DNA from: Fusibacter sp. 3D3
GTDB lineage: Bacteria; Bacillota; Clostridia; Peptostreptococcales; Acidaminobacteraceae
Assembly (NCBI RefSeq): GCF_001748365.1
Contig: NZ_BDHH01000019.1
Coordinates: 28,335-92,334, forward strand
Length of the DNA: 64,000 bases
Reading direction: 5' to 3'
Part shown: positions 53,182-61,930 of the stretch, in pieces
Layout: every line of letters starts with the position of its first letter
How positions within the stretch are numbered: position 1 is the first letter of the stretch
Notes under the pieces: model-generated
Databases searched by the model: none
What the model saw: only the letters and a program-made list of their open reading frames with translations
What the model was told of the DNA's origin: nothing
Program-made: the position numbers and the translations under genes

Positions 53182-55401
53182 ATGAATAGTTTGTTGCAAT
53201 TAAAAGGCACGTTTGAACAAGCATCTAGTAATTCACAACCTGGATCTCCAAACTTACCCGCAGGTAAAAGCGTTAAAGTTGCTCAATTAGAAATACTTAA
53301 AAATAACTTGAAGGAACTTAGAAAGTTTTGGTCCAAAGAAAGTATTGTTTCAGGTGCACTTATTAGTGTCTATTACAATAAAGTTGCAGCTAAAAGCAAC
53401 AGGATACAAGGCTTACTGTCAAAGGGAAGTACTACAGCCAATAGTTCAATTGTTGGTGCGAGATTTACAAAAGAAGATTCGCCAAAGCATATAATCACGC
53501 ACTATGTAGACATGGACTTAATTGATGAGTCAATCGAGCGATTAAGTGAGTGTATTGAGATTTTAAATAGGAAGTTCAATGGGGTAATCAGCCATGACAT
53601 TATCAAAAAAATCAATTCCAAGCAAATAGCATTCACTTCTACTAAAATTGCTAAAACAAATTTTCTAAGAGTAATTGTGGATGCTTATTATGTTGAAAAG
53701 TTCGATGTGTTGGTTGATCTCATCGATTTGAAAGATGAATCTATCATCACAATATATAAAACAGATGTCAAAGCGACAAAGTTGATGGAGAAATTAGGAA
53801 TCAACTTGCAGTTTACAAGAGTAATGGATGATACAACGCTATTATTAAGACCTGATGAGTTAGCGCTCTTAAAGCAGAAGGCCCCATATTTAATATCAAT
53901 GGCTGTCAGTGACATAACTCAACTTACAAAGGATGATTTTGATTTTTGTGACACAGATGTCATCACAATACCATTGCCAAAAAACGAACCTACAATCGGC
54001 GTTATTGATACCATGTTTGACAATAAGGTTTATTTTTCTGAATGGGTTGAATTCAAAAGCATGCTATCAACAGATATTCCATTAACACAAAGCGACTATT
54101 TTCATGGCACTGCAGTTTCATCAATTATTGTAGACGGTCCGGCATCTAATCCTTTAATGGATGATGGTTGTGGTAGATTTCGAGTACGACACTTTGGTGT
54201 TGCGGCTGGAAACAAATTCAGTTCGTTTTCAATTTTGAGAAACATAAATGAAATCATTACTTCTAATAAAGACATTAAAGTTTGGAATTTATCTCTTGGA
54301 TCTAAACTAGAAATAAATCCAAATTTCATATCACCAGAAGCTGCAATTCTAGACAGAATACAATATGAAAATGACATCATATTTGTTATTGCAGGAACAA
54401 ATAAAGAATCATCAGAAAAGCAACCCAAAGCAATCGGGACGCCAGCTGACTCAATCAATTCTATCGTTATTAACTCGGTAGATTATTCTAATCGTCCAGC
54501 ATCCTATACGCGTAAAGGACCAGCTCTTTCGTTCTTTACAAAACCAGATATTAGTTATTACGGGGGAGACGGGAAAAATCATATGCGTGTTTGTACTTCA
54601 ACTGGGGAAGCTATGGTAAGAGGAACATCATTTGCAGCACCATGGATAGCAAGGAAAATGTCATATCTAATTGATATTCTTGGTTTAAGCAGAGAAGTGG
54701 CAAAAGCACTTCTAATTAACTCAGCTACAGGTTGGAACAAACAAGAATTTGACTCTTCTTTAATTGGACATGGCATAGTACCTTTAAAAATTGATGACGT
54801 TGTTCGATGTCCAGAAGATGAGATCCAATTTGTTTTATCGGGTGTTTCTGGAAAATATGACACTTATAATTACAATATTCCAGTGCCCATTAGTAAAGAA
54901 AAGCATCCGTTTATCGCAAAAGCTACGCTTTGCTATTTCCCGTGTTGTTCACGTAATCAAGGTGTTGATTACACTAATACTGAACTTGATATACAATTTG
55001 GTAGGTTGAACGAGAAGGGTATAAAACCGATAGATAACAATTATCAAACATCTGAAGTCGAGAGTTTCACATGGGAAGAAGATGCTAGAAAGCTCTTTAG
55101 AAAATGGGATAACGTGAAGCACATTAGAGAGATTTCCCAAAAGGGTAATCGCGCTAAAAAATGTTACGATAAAGGTATATGGGGTTTAAGCTTAAAAACA
55201 AAAGAACGGCTAGCGGAAAAATTTGGAGTTGGTTTAAAATTTGGCATAGTTATAACGCTTAAGGAGATTGATGGCGTTAATCGCATTGATGATTTTGTTA
55301 AGAATTGTTTTCTTAGAGGGTGGCTTGTAAATAGAATCGATGTTGAAAATAGAATTGATATTTACAACATTGCCGAAGAAGAGATTGATTTTAATGATTA
55401 A
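53182..55401 (+). CDS. ietS: Subtilisin-like serine protease of an IetAS-type pair
   Basis: A 739-residue S8 peptidase without signal peptide, so intracellular. The triad is visible: Asp in PTIGVIDTMFDN (~residue 275), His in YFHGTAVSSII (~310) and Ser in VRGTSFAAPWIA (~485), with the oxyanion Asn probably in VIAGTNKESS. The first ~260 residues are a family-specific region, and the last ~190 hold a beta-rich domain. This layout is that of the protease partner of AAA ATPases in IetAS-like loci, where ATPase and protease act together in plasmid stability or phage response. The target protein is unknown. ATG 53182 follows GAAGGAG. Confidence 0.85.
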   Translation: MNSLLQLKGTFEQASSNSQPGSPNLPAGKSVKVAQLEILKNNLKELRKFWSKESIVSGALISVYYNKVAAKSNRIQGLLSKGSTTANSSIVGARFTKEDSPKHIITHYVDMDLIDESIERLSECIEILNRKFNGVISHDIIKKINSKQIAFTSTKIAKTNFLRVIVDAYYVEKFDVLVDLIDLKDESIITIYKTDVKATKLMEKLGINLQFTRVMDDTTLLLRPDELALLKQKAPYLISMAVSDITQLTKDDFDFCDTDVITIPLPKNEPTIGVIDTMFDNKVYFSEWVEFKSMLSTDIPLTQSDYFHGTAVSSIIVDGPASNPLMDDGCGRFRVRHFGVAAGNKFSSFSILRNINEIITSNKDIKVWNLSLGSKLEINPNFISPEAAILDRIQYENDIIFVIAGTNKESSEKQPKAIGTPADSINSIVINSVDYSNRPASYTRKGPALSFFTKPDISYYGGDGKNHMRVCTSTGEAMVRGTSFAAPWIARKMSYLIDILGLSREVAKALLINSATGWNKQEFDSSLIGHGIVPLKIDDVVRCPEDEIQFVLSGVSGKYDTYNYNIPVPISKEKHPFIAKATLCYFPCCSRNQGVDYTNTELDIQFGRLNEKGIKPIDNNYQTSEVESFTWEEDARKLFRKWDNVKHIREISQKGNRAKKCYDKGIWGLSLKTKERLAEKFGVGLKFGIVITLKEIDGVNRIDDFVKNCFLRGWLVNRIDVENRIDIYNIAEEEIDFND

Positions 55402-55438
55402 GGTTTAAATTTATTTAGAAGAGAAAGGACGTGTTAAA

Positions 55439-55540
55439 ATGGCTAAAAATCAACAATCTGAGTTGGTCATTCATCGTCCAAATGGTCAAATAAGAGAAAA
55501 GAACTCTTACGGAAATGATCCGTACCCACCTAAAGGTTAA
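55439..55540 (+). CDS. Small 33-residue protein downstream of the protease gene
   Basis: An ATG-started frame of 33 codons, 37 bases after the protease stop, preceded by AGAAAGGA. The peptide is hydrophilic, opens MAKNQQSELVIHRPNGQ, then has a charged centre, and ends NDPYPPKG. A strong hairpin follows its stop, which fits the last gene of the operon. No family is recognised. It may be a substrate, regulator or antitoxin of the ATPase-protease pair, or chance. Confidence 0.45.
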   Translation: MAKNQQSELVIHRPNGQIREKNSYGNDPYPPKG

Positions 55541-55542
55541 GC

Positions 55543-55602
55543 ATCAGAATCATAAAGGTCAGACTAGCATGATTTAAGCTGTCTGGCCTTTATGATTTTG
55601 AT
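55543..55602 (+). terminator. Large hairpin closing the ATPase-protease operon
   Basis: Arms 55543-55564 and 55581-55602 are complementary over 22 bases with three mismatches or wobbles and a 16-base loop. The following sequence is not T-rich, so termination is probable but not certain. Confidence 0.6.
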
Positions 55603-55620
55603 GATATAACTAAATCAATA

Positions 55621-55728
55621 TTGAATAAGACGATTGATCGGATTGTCATCAAGAGTGAAAAAACTGCAACTGTTCACTTTAAGTCCGGATTAATTATGGA
55701 AGAAGACTTTATCAAGACAATTGAATAA
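55621..55728 (+). pseudogene. Serine recombinase C-terminal relic B
   Basis: 35 codons up to a stop, LNKTIDRIVIKSEKTATVHF then a strand pair, which is how the C-terminus of many large serine recombinases reads (I-D-R-I-x-V plus F-K-x-G). It may be the 3' end of relic A, cut off by insertion of the ATPase-protease module. Confidence 0.65.
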
Positions 55729-56003
55729 TTGTTCAGAATAAAGCTCTCAAATCACGACAAGTTTGAAAGTTTTATTGCGCACAATTTTTACTAACTGGTA
55801 AAGTTGTAGCAACACTACAAGGTGTCGAACGAAAATGATGCCCGTTTCGATTCTAAAGGAGCGGTGGTAGAAGCGAAAAAAGTGGATTGTTATGGTCCGT
55901 TTTCGAGAAAAACATCCTGCCGCCAAGGCCCCAATAGGTTCAGGCGACATTCAGTGGCTTTTCGTATGCGGAAAAAGATCCACTGGATATTTAGATAGTC
56001 ACA
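55729..56003. other. Gap with copied fragments from rlmD and module borders
   Basis: No convincing gene. It contains GACATTCAGTGGCTTTT (from 55945), copied from the rlmD terminator, preceded by a motif like CCCCAATAGGTTCAGGCGAC that recurs near 51362 and 57755. Confidence 0.4.
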
Positions 56004-56118
56004 ATATCATCAGGTGCAGGTAGAAAAGGCCAGAAGAGCAAGCCTAAACAAATCAGCGGTTACAAGGAAATCAAACAAGTCGAAAAAAGAAAAGTGTAAG
56101 TTCAGCTCCAAATACGTA
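56004..56118 (+). repeat. 115-bp repeat, copy 2
   Basis: Partner of 51873-51987. The pair flanks the ATPase-protease module and offers sites for homologous excision. Confidence 0.85.
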
Positions 56119-56420
56119 CTTACTGAGCTACTAGAATGTGCAGAATGTGGCCATGCCTATAGAAGACAGACCTGGTCCAAATACGGACAGAAAACAGCCG
56201 TATGGCGATGTGAAGATAGACTTAAAAACGGAACAAGCTCTATTTTATAGAGACTTTCAGAGAGAATGTCATCCGGGTCATAGGCAATTACAGCACTCAG
56301 GGTGTTTCAACGGAATACGATGACCAGATCGATGAACTGCAAAAGCAGATGCTGAAATACTGTAATGATATAAAAATGATTTTCAAAATAGTCAAAACGT
56401 TCAGATTTGTAAAATGAAAA
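56004..56420 (+). pseudogene. Large serine recombinase relic C
   Basis: Starts inside a recombinase with the basic stretch shared with relic A. It then continues into the zinc-ribbon part (LECAECGHAYRRQT, WRCEDRL), and after a deletion and frameshift into FRENVIRVIGNYSTQGVSTE and a coiled-coil start (DDQIDELQKQML). The catalytic part is missing. Not functional. Confidence 0.85.
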
Positions 56421-56428
56421 TCGCAAAA

Positions 56429-56457
56429 TTGACATAATGAATGAATTGTGATAATAT
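56429..56457 (+). promoter_or_regulatory. Promoter of the AAA/DUF4143 ATPase gene
   Basis: TTGACA (56429-56434), 17 bases, TAATAT (56452-56457), about 33 bases before the start codon. Confidence 0.7.
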
Positions 56458-56489
56458 CAGTTTACAATAATGATATAGAGGTGTAAGCA

Positions 56490-57683
56490 ATGGTTGAAAG
56501 AAAAGAAACCCTTGAAGACTTGATTAGCTTTAAGGATAAAAACTTAATAAAAGTTGTGACTGGAATCCGTCGCTGTGGTAAATCAACCATTTTTGAATTG
56601 TTTCAAAGTTATTTAAAGGAACATGGAGTAGAGGGAGAACAGATCATTAATGTTAATCTGGAAGATGGCGATTATAGGGACATACGCACATCAAAAAAAC
56701 TATATGAGTATGTTGAAGGCAGATTGATTAAGGAAAAAAAGAATTATGTGTTTCTTGATGAAGTTCAGCATGTTAATAATTTCCAAGAAGGTGTGGATTG
56801 GCTCTATGCCAAAAAAAATGTGGATTTATATATAACAGGTTCAAATGCATTTCTGTTATCTGGAGAACTTGCAACACTACTTTCAGGTAGATATGTTGAG
56901 ATAAAGATGCAGCCGCTTTCATTTAAAGAGTATGTGTCAGCCTACCCAAACAATACCAACATGTCTGCGTTATATATGAATTATTTACAGAATAGCTCTT
57001 TTCCAGGAACACTTGAACTTAATGGGAAAAAGGATATCAGAACATATCTTGAAGGAATTTATAATACAATTCTTCTTAAAGATATTGTTACAAGAAAGAA
57101 AATATCAGATCCGTCTATGCTTCAAAGTGTGGTAGAATTTATCTTTGATAATGTCGGCAATATGTGTTCTTATACAAAGATAGCAAATGCGATGACATCC
57201 TCAGGTAGAAAGATAAGCGTGCCGACTATTGAGAGTTATCTATCTGCGCTTGCCGACAGCTTTATTTTATATAAGGTTGGTAGATACGATATAAAGGGAA
57301 AACAGTATCTTGCAACTGGTTCAAAATATTATGTAGCTGATATTGGACTTCGCTATTTCCTTTTGGGAACCAGACATACAGATATGGGACACATCCTTGA
57401 GAACATCGTATATCTTGAACTTTTAAGAAGAGGCTATGAAGTTTATGTAGGAAAAGTTGGTGATGCTGAGGTTGATTTTATCGCAGTTAATGCTGACGGT
57501 AAAACATATTACCAGGTATCTCAGACAGTTATGGAAGAGCAAACTCTAAAAAGGGAGCTCTCATCGTTAAATGCCATTAAGGACCATAATCCTAAATATC
57601 TTCTTACGATGGATTATACACCTCTGACTTCCCATAATGGAATTAAACAAATAAATGTATTGGAATGGCTTATGAAAGAGTGA
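56490..57683 (+). CDS. AAA_14/DUF4143 ATP-binding protein
   Basis: A 397-residue protein of the common archaeal/bacterial ATPase family with C-terminal DUF4143. Walker A is VTGIRRCGKSTIFELF, Walker B is YVFLDEVQHVNNF, and sensor 1 is LYITGSNAFLLSGELATLLSGRY, all conserved. The C-terminal region (~200-390) includes a winged-helix part (VPTIESYLSALADSFILY) and a nuclease-like strand pair (GDAEVDFIA and YYQVS). The role of the family is unknown, and it is often scattered on mobile regions. Frame intact, GAGGTG ribosome site, own promoter. Confidence 0.9.
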   Translation: MVERKETLEDLISFKDKNLIKVVTGIRRCGKSTIFELFQSYLKEHGVEGEQIINVNLEDGDYRDIRTSKKLYEYVEGRLIKEKKNYVFLDEVQHVNNFQEGVDWLYAKKNVDLYITGSNAFLLSGELATLLSGRYVEIKMQPLSFKEYVSAYPNNTNMSALYMNYLQNSSFPGTLELNGKKDIRTYLEGIYNTILLKDIVTRKKISDPSMLQSVVEFIFDNVGNMCSYTKIANAMTSSGRKISVPTIESYLSALADSFILYKVGRYDIKGKQYLATGSKYYVADIGLRYFLLGTRHTDMGHILENIVYLELLRRGYEVYVGKVGDAEVDFIAVNADGKTYYQVSQTVMEEQTLKRELSSLNAIKDHNPKYLLTMDYTPLTSHNGIKQINVLEWLMKE

Positions 57684-57774
57684 TTATAGCAATGTTTTTT
57701 TGCATCGAATCTGAGGCTCATATAATACAAGATAATATCGGCCAACTATCCGCCAAAGCCCCACTAGGTTAAAG

Positions 57775-58389
57775 ATGCATACCCTAAGTTACTCATTGCA
57801 AGAACGAGACATGAACAGTATCCGTATTTTATTGATACGGATGTTTTCGTTTTTATCAGGCATTGGTTTATCAGAATATATACGAAGAAGAAGACTAACG
57901 TTTGCCGCTCTTGATCTGAAAGATACGGATTTAAAAGTAATTGATGTTGCTGTCAAATATGGATACGACTCAGCTGATTCATTTTCCCGAGCTTTTCATT
58001 CTATGCATGCAAGGAATATGATTCATTTTAAACTCTTTGATGAATCGGAAAAAGTGCTTCTTAGAAAGACAGTGATTTTTTACGCGGCAGTATCAGCGAA
58101 AGAGATTAACAAGACCTTTGACACCACGGCAATTGACTCAATCACAAAACAAAAAATAAAGACAGACCTTTTGCCAGTGATCAAAAGAAAAGATGATTTT
58201 GAACTGGAAACGGCAAAGAAAATGGTAAAAGCGTATATTGCTAATTTAATGGTCCTTACAGAAGATGAGAAAGAATTTTTGGATAGATTTGAAAACAGTG
58301 ATTATATTTCGGAACTGTTATTTGGAGACGAAATAATTTTAGAACGAATCAAAAATCATCCAATGGCTTTGTGGAAGACGAGTAAATAA
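57775..58389 (+). pseudogene. Chimeric relic: AraC-type DNA-binding part joined to AbiEii toxin C-terminus
   Basis: A 204-codon open frame made of two unrelated ends. Residues ~25-78 are an AraC/XylS helix-turn-helix (LSEYIRRRRLT, VIDVAVKYGYDSADSFSRAF). Residues ~80-204 read as the end of an AbiEii-type nucleotidyltransferase toxin (LLRKTVIFYAAVSAKE, LDRFENSDYISELLFGD, RIKNHPMALWK). The toxin's catalytic N-terminus and the regulator's sensor are missing. It was probably formed by deletion between neighbouring genes, so I call it a relic, although a fused product could be made. Confidence 0.65.
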
Positions 58390-58737
58390 TCAAAAACAAT
58401 CGAGTTACTAAATTTGCATAATCGGTTTTGAGCATGGTAAGTAGTAAATAAAAGAGTGAACAGCGTTAAAGGACTGTATATATTGTGAATAAATGCAAAG
58501 GAATCATGAGTTATCTTGGTCCTTTGCATGCTTTACAATACATGTAATCGAATATGTAGGAAAGGTGGCTTTTGATTACGATGATATTTGTTCTAAAGCA
58601 AGGGGATAATTTCCATATTCTCTGAGATAGGAGATTATTATACATAGAGTTCCGGATTAATAAAATTTGCTTGTAGACTGTTAAAATGTTACAATGTTAT
58701 CAATATAAACAATCACTCACCAATTGGAGGAATTATT
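58390..58737 (+). promoter_or_regulatory. Gap with hairpin and promoter of the PAS-LuxR gene
   Basis: ATGCAAAGGA (58493-58502) and TCCTTTGCAT (58520-58529) form a perfect ten-base hairpin. A promoter TTGCTT (58667-58672), 17 bases, TACAAT (58690-58695) precedes the regulator gene. No coding frame is seen. Confidence 0.5.
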
Positions 58738-59868
58738 ATGATTAACGAGAAAAACAGCTCCATAAGGATACAATACCGTAGAGCAGATGATCTTTTACCC
58801 GATCGTTTTCTAAGATTAAGTGTTCCTGGTACGCTTTCAAGATTACGGGAAATAAACCAGGAACTTGCAGAGGAACTTAGTAGTTTTAGATTGCAAAACG
58901 ATGAGTTGGAACAAGCTCGAACAGATTTGGAATTACTCCTTTTACAGTACTCTACTCTCTATGATTCTGCTCCTGTAGGCTATTTGACCCTGAACAGAAG
59001 TGGCATTATTTTACAAGTAAACTCGGCATGTGTAGGTTTGTTCGGGGTGGAAAAATCAAACCTTATAAATGAACATTTTCAACAATTTATGTCTTCTGAA
59101 TCTTGGTCTGAATATACCTCTTTTCTGAAAAATGTACATAAGAAACAATCCCAGGAAATCTTTGAGTTTGAACTACAAAGAACAGAAGATACAATTATTG
59201 TTCATATGGAGGTACGAGAAGACAAGAAAGGCAATACATTTATTGCCGCACTAATCGATGTCACAGAAGAAGTACAAGCAAAAACCCTTCGTAAAGAAGA
59301 ACATATCTATCGCACAATATATGAAAACATAACACATGGTATTGTTATTTGTGACCGCGATGGGAAAATTGTATCAGCTAACCAATCTGCTGAAAGCATT
59401 CTTGGACTTACGTTCAATCAAATGGACAAGAAACCATTGGATGAGTTTTTTTCGGATCCCATTCATGAGGATGGTAAGGCTTTTACGAAAAAACCACTGC
59501 CTTTTATGAAAGAACTTAACTCTAGTGGAGAGCAAAATCTTACAATGGGTTACAAGCCTCCAGACTCAACCCATTATACTTGGATTGTTGTCTCAGCGAT
59601 TTCGGTTTCTATGCCTGATGAAGATGAGGTACGATATGTAATTAGTTTTGACAATATCACAGCACAGAAGAATTTAGTGTTATACAATAAGCTCACGTCA
59701 AGAGAGAAGCAAGTATTTCAAAAGCTGGTCACAGGCCACGGTCGTACAGAAATTGCTGATAGCTTAGATATATCTAAAAAAACTGTAGATAAGCACAAAG
59801 AAAATCTGATGGAAAAGTTAAATATATATTCACCTGATGAGCTTGTAGATTATTCCAAAAAGTTATAA
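58738..59868 (+). CDS. PAS-PAS-LuxR transcriptional regulator
   Basis: A 376-residue cytoplasmic regulator. Residues ~35-75 form a coiled coil (EINQELAEELSSFRLQNDELEQ). Two PAS domains follow: ~75-185 (LYDSAPVGYLTLNRSGIIL) and ~195-310 (YENITHGIVICDRDGKIV, ending ISFDNITAQ). The C-terminus (~315-376) is a LuxR helix-turn-helix (LTSREKQVFQKLVTGHGRTEIA, SKKTVDKHKENLMEKLNI). Such proteins bind a cofactor or small molecule in PAS and control nearby stress genes. The divergent hemerythrin and stress genes downstream are plausible targets. GGAGG ribosome site. Confidence 0.9.
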   Translation: MINEKNSSIRIQYRRADDLLPDRFLRLSVPGTLSRLREINQELAEELSSFRLQNDELEQARTDLELLLLQYSTLYDSAPVGYLTLNRSGIILQVNSACVGLFGVEKSNLINEHFQQFMSSESWSEYTSFLKNVHKKQSQEIFEFELQRTEDTIIVHMEVREDKKGNTFIAALIDVTEEVQAKTLRKEEHIYRTIYENITHGIVICDRDGKIVSANQSAESILGLTFNQMDKKPLDEFFSDPIHEDGKAFTKKPLPFMKELNSSGEQNLTMGYKPPDSTHYTWIVVSAISVSMPDEDEVRYVISFDNITAQKNLVLYNKLTSREKQVFQKLVTGHGRTEIADSLDISKKTVDKHKENLMEKLNIYSPDELVDYSKKL

Positions 59869-59911
59869 CGTAAGAAATGATTTGGAATTTAAAAATTTTA
59901 AGTAAAAAAAG

Positions 59912-59950
59912 ACCTCTATGCTAATGTCAAAAGATAGCTTAGAGGTTTTA
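59912..59950. terminator. Bidirectional terminator between regulator and hemerythrin genes
   Basis: ACCTCTATGCTA and TAGCTTAGAGGT pair over twelve bases with one mismatch, with an A run before and TTTTAT after. Confidence 0.8.
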
Positions 59951-59975
59951 TATAAACAAATAGCAATTTAAGATG

Positions 59976-60437
59976 CTAAATTTGTAATTTTTCTTTCTTT
60001 TTCATTTTGTACGTCTCTAGGACTGACTCAAATTCATCTAGGATACTATCTAAATGTTCTTTAGGTACAACTTTCCTAGCTAAAGGCATAAATGTATTTT
60101 CCTCTTCTTCCATGTGGTGATTTAGAACCTCTTTAAGTACGCTAAACTTTGCGTCCCAAGTCTCGTTGTCCACGGCAGTTCTTTCCAATATGCTAAACTG
60201 ATGCCTTCCAAGACTATGCTCTTCTATCATTTCAAGTACAACCTCATCATCTTTACCTTTAGCACTTTTTCTAACCAGCGGAAAAACAACATGTTCCTCT
60301 GCTTCATGGTGTCCGTTTAATTCTGCATAAAACTCTCTAAATATCTCTTTTTTCTTTTCACCTTGTGCAGATTCAATTTGTGATATCATTTTCTTGAATT
60401 CTTTATGTTCCTTCTTTATGTGAGCTAAAACATCCAT
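59976..60437 (-). CDS. Hemerythrin-like (HHE) domain protein
   Basis: A 153-residue four-helix bundle. The di-iron ligands are visible as HIKKEHKEFK, then HHEAEEHVVFP (H-x3-E), then MIEEHSLGRHQF, and NHHMEEEENTFMP. Such proteins bind oxygen or NO, or store iron, and help anaerobes survive oxygen. GGAGG upstream of ATG. It lies next to stress genes on the same strand. Confidence 0.92.
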   Translation of the reverse strand: MDVLAHIKKEHKEFKKMISQIESAQGEKKKEIFREFYAELNGHHEAEEHVVFPLVRKSAKGKDDEVVLEMIEEHSLGRHQFSILERTAVDNETWDAKFSVLKEVLNHHMEEEENTFMPLARKVVPKEHLDSILDEFESVLETYKMKKKEKLQI

Positions 60438-60545
60438 TTGGGGCCTCCTTTGATTTTGATTACGTAATATGAGGAATCATAGGAATACCAGCCTTAATGG
60501 TGATATCCCTAGATTCTTATTAATAACGTACTCTTTAATACGGAA

Positions 60546-61229
60546 TTATCTTAGTCCAGTAGAACCACCCATTAAACTGTTGTTTTGTCTGTAGGTTGCA
60601 TAAATATCATCACTCCAGTCATCTTTGTTTTTAACAAATATGACTATTTTTCCCTGCTTAATCTGTTTTTCATATGCCTCGGCGTCTTGTTTATCAACAC
60701 CTAGTTCAACCAATCCACCAATCAGTCCACCAGCTACACCGCCTGCAATGACTCCACCTAATATGCTCACGATCGGACCGGCCGCTAGAATAGGACCTAC
60801 TCCAGGTATTGCGAGAAGACCTAACGCAGGTAACGCTGCAACTAATCCACCCAGAACTCCACCAATTGCGGCACCTACGCCTACTTCGTCAGAATCGCCA
60901 TGGTTCTTGGTATCTATATCAGTTTCGTCCTCAAGTCGATCCATCTTGTCCTTGTCTTTTGCTATGACAGTTATTTCATCTTCGCTATATCCGATTTCTT
61001 TCAAGCGCTTGATAACATTGATTGCTTCATTTTCAGATTCAAAAATACCTACTAGGACTCTGTCCGCATCACCCAAATCCCTGTCACCTCTCCCCAATTT
61101 ATGATCTGTTCTACCTATTTCACTATCTAATATTCCAGATTCTTTATCGTTATATAGAGAATTTGTCTCTAAATTTTGGTTACCTGTTAATGGTGTAATC
61201 TTGTTTCCATAATCAAATAAATTATTCAT
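60546..61229 (-). CDS. General stress protein 17M-like protein with glycine-zipper helix
   Basis: A 227-residue protein. Residues ~57-100 match the GSP17M domain of Bacillus stress proteins (VLVGIFESENEAINVIKRLKEIG, then EITVIAKDK). Residues ~120-185 are a long Gly/Ala/Pro-rich hydrophobic stretch (GAAIGGVLGGLVAALPALGLL and more) like a membrane glycine zipper. A DAEAYEKQIKQGKIVIFVK strand closes the domain. The N-terminal ~55 residues are polar. Role unknown, typical of heat, salt or oxygen stress sets. AGGAGG ribosome site. Confidence 0.82.
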   Translation of the reverse strand: MNNLFDYGNKITPLTGNQNLETNSLYNDKESGILDSEIGRTDHKLGRGDRDLGDADRVLVGIFESENEAINVIKRLKEIGYSEDEITVIAKDKDKMDRLEDETDIDTKNHGDSDEVGVGAAIGGVLGGLVAALPALGLLAIPGVGPILAAGPIVSILGGVIAGGVAGGLIGGLVELGVDKQDAEAYEKQIKQGKIVIFVKNKDDWSDDIYATYRQNNSLMGGSTGLR

Positions 61230-61335
61230 TGTTTGCCTCCTTTGGGCTAATTGAATTTTTTTAACGTGTCCTTTTGAATTGATTCCATTTTATTTTTATA
61301 ATCAACCCTATCAAAGCGTATACTCAGTCCGCTTC

Positions 61336-61437
61336 GCTACCTTCGTAACACTTGCACAATCCTATCGGATTGCATTCAGTGGGCGTTTGGACTCCCACTG
61401 AATTAGGAATATGAACCCCCACTTTGAGAAGTGGGGG
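61336..61437. repeat. Structured repeat copy B with two hairpins, possible IS200/IS605-type end
   Basis: 61336-61380 matches 26901-26945 at 37 of 45 bases. After it come two stems: CAGTGGG (61377-61383) with CCCACTG (61394-61400), and CCCCCACTT (61416-61424) with AAGTGGGGG (61429-61437). Such hairpins occur at right ends of IS200/IS605 elements and in their omega RNAs, but no tnpA/tnpB is present here. Confidence 0.4.
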
Positions 61438-61452
61438 ACATCTCCTCAAGGG

Positions 61453-61580
61453 TTATACTAATACTCTCTCAACTAATCCGATAAATTAGATGATAATCAG
61501 GATTCATTTTTCCTTTAAAAACAATATATCAAAGAAACTACCTAGTATACTATTAGCACTTTTTGACTCGGATTGTATGT
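61453..61580 (+). repeat. Long inverted repeat, left arm
   Basis: About 125 bases are imperfectly inverted relative to ~62622-62747. Shared blocks include CTATTAGCAC(T)TTTTGACTC, AGGATTCAT and TCTCAACTAAT. It encloses transposase relics. It may be the ends of a decayed IS, or two copies of a stress-gene upstream region. Confidence 0.6.
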
Positions 61581-61929
61581 ATCAATTTCGAGTATGGAAA
61601 AATCGCCAAGCTCCATCCAGTCATCTCGAATGGCTTTATCTTTAACAAAGATGCCGATTTATATGTGTGTCCAGCAGGTCATTTGGCTCAAAAGAAACTC
61701 ATGAAGCGCAGAAAGAAAGCCGATCAGAATCAAATGTTAACGTACTACTTTGACGTCAAAAAGTGTCAAGACTGTCCGCTTCGATAAGGCTCCTACAAAG
61801 AAGGCGCAAAGACAAAGACCTATAATGTGACGATTAAATCAGATTACCATTTAGAACAAGAAGCCTTCCAAGAGACAGACCCTTTTAAAGAGCTTTATAA
61901 GCAGCCCATGAAAAGGGTCTTTATGTGGT
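61563..61929 (+). pseudogene. Transposase relic, IS1182-like
   Basis: A frame with LTRIVCINFEYGKIAKLHP, then DADLYVCPAGHLAQKK, and the Cys pair KKCQDCPLR, then a TAA stop, and in-frame continuation GSYKEGAKTKTYNVTIKS. These are the CPAGH/CxxC landmarks of IS1182-type transposases, with the catalytic ends lost. Confidence 0.65.
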
Positions 61930-61930
61930 A

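Noticed and set aside
60625..61104. 159-codon plus-strand frame over the stress gene
   Set aside because: Antisense of the Gly/Ala-rich GSP17M-like gene. Proline-rich artefact.
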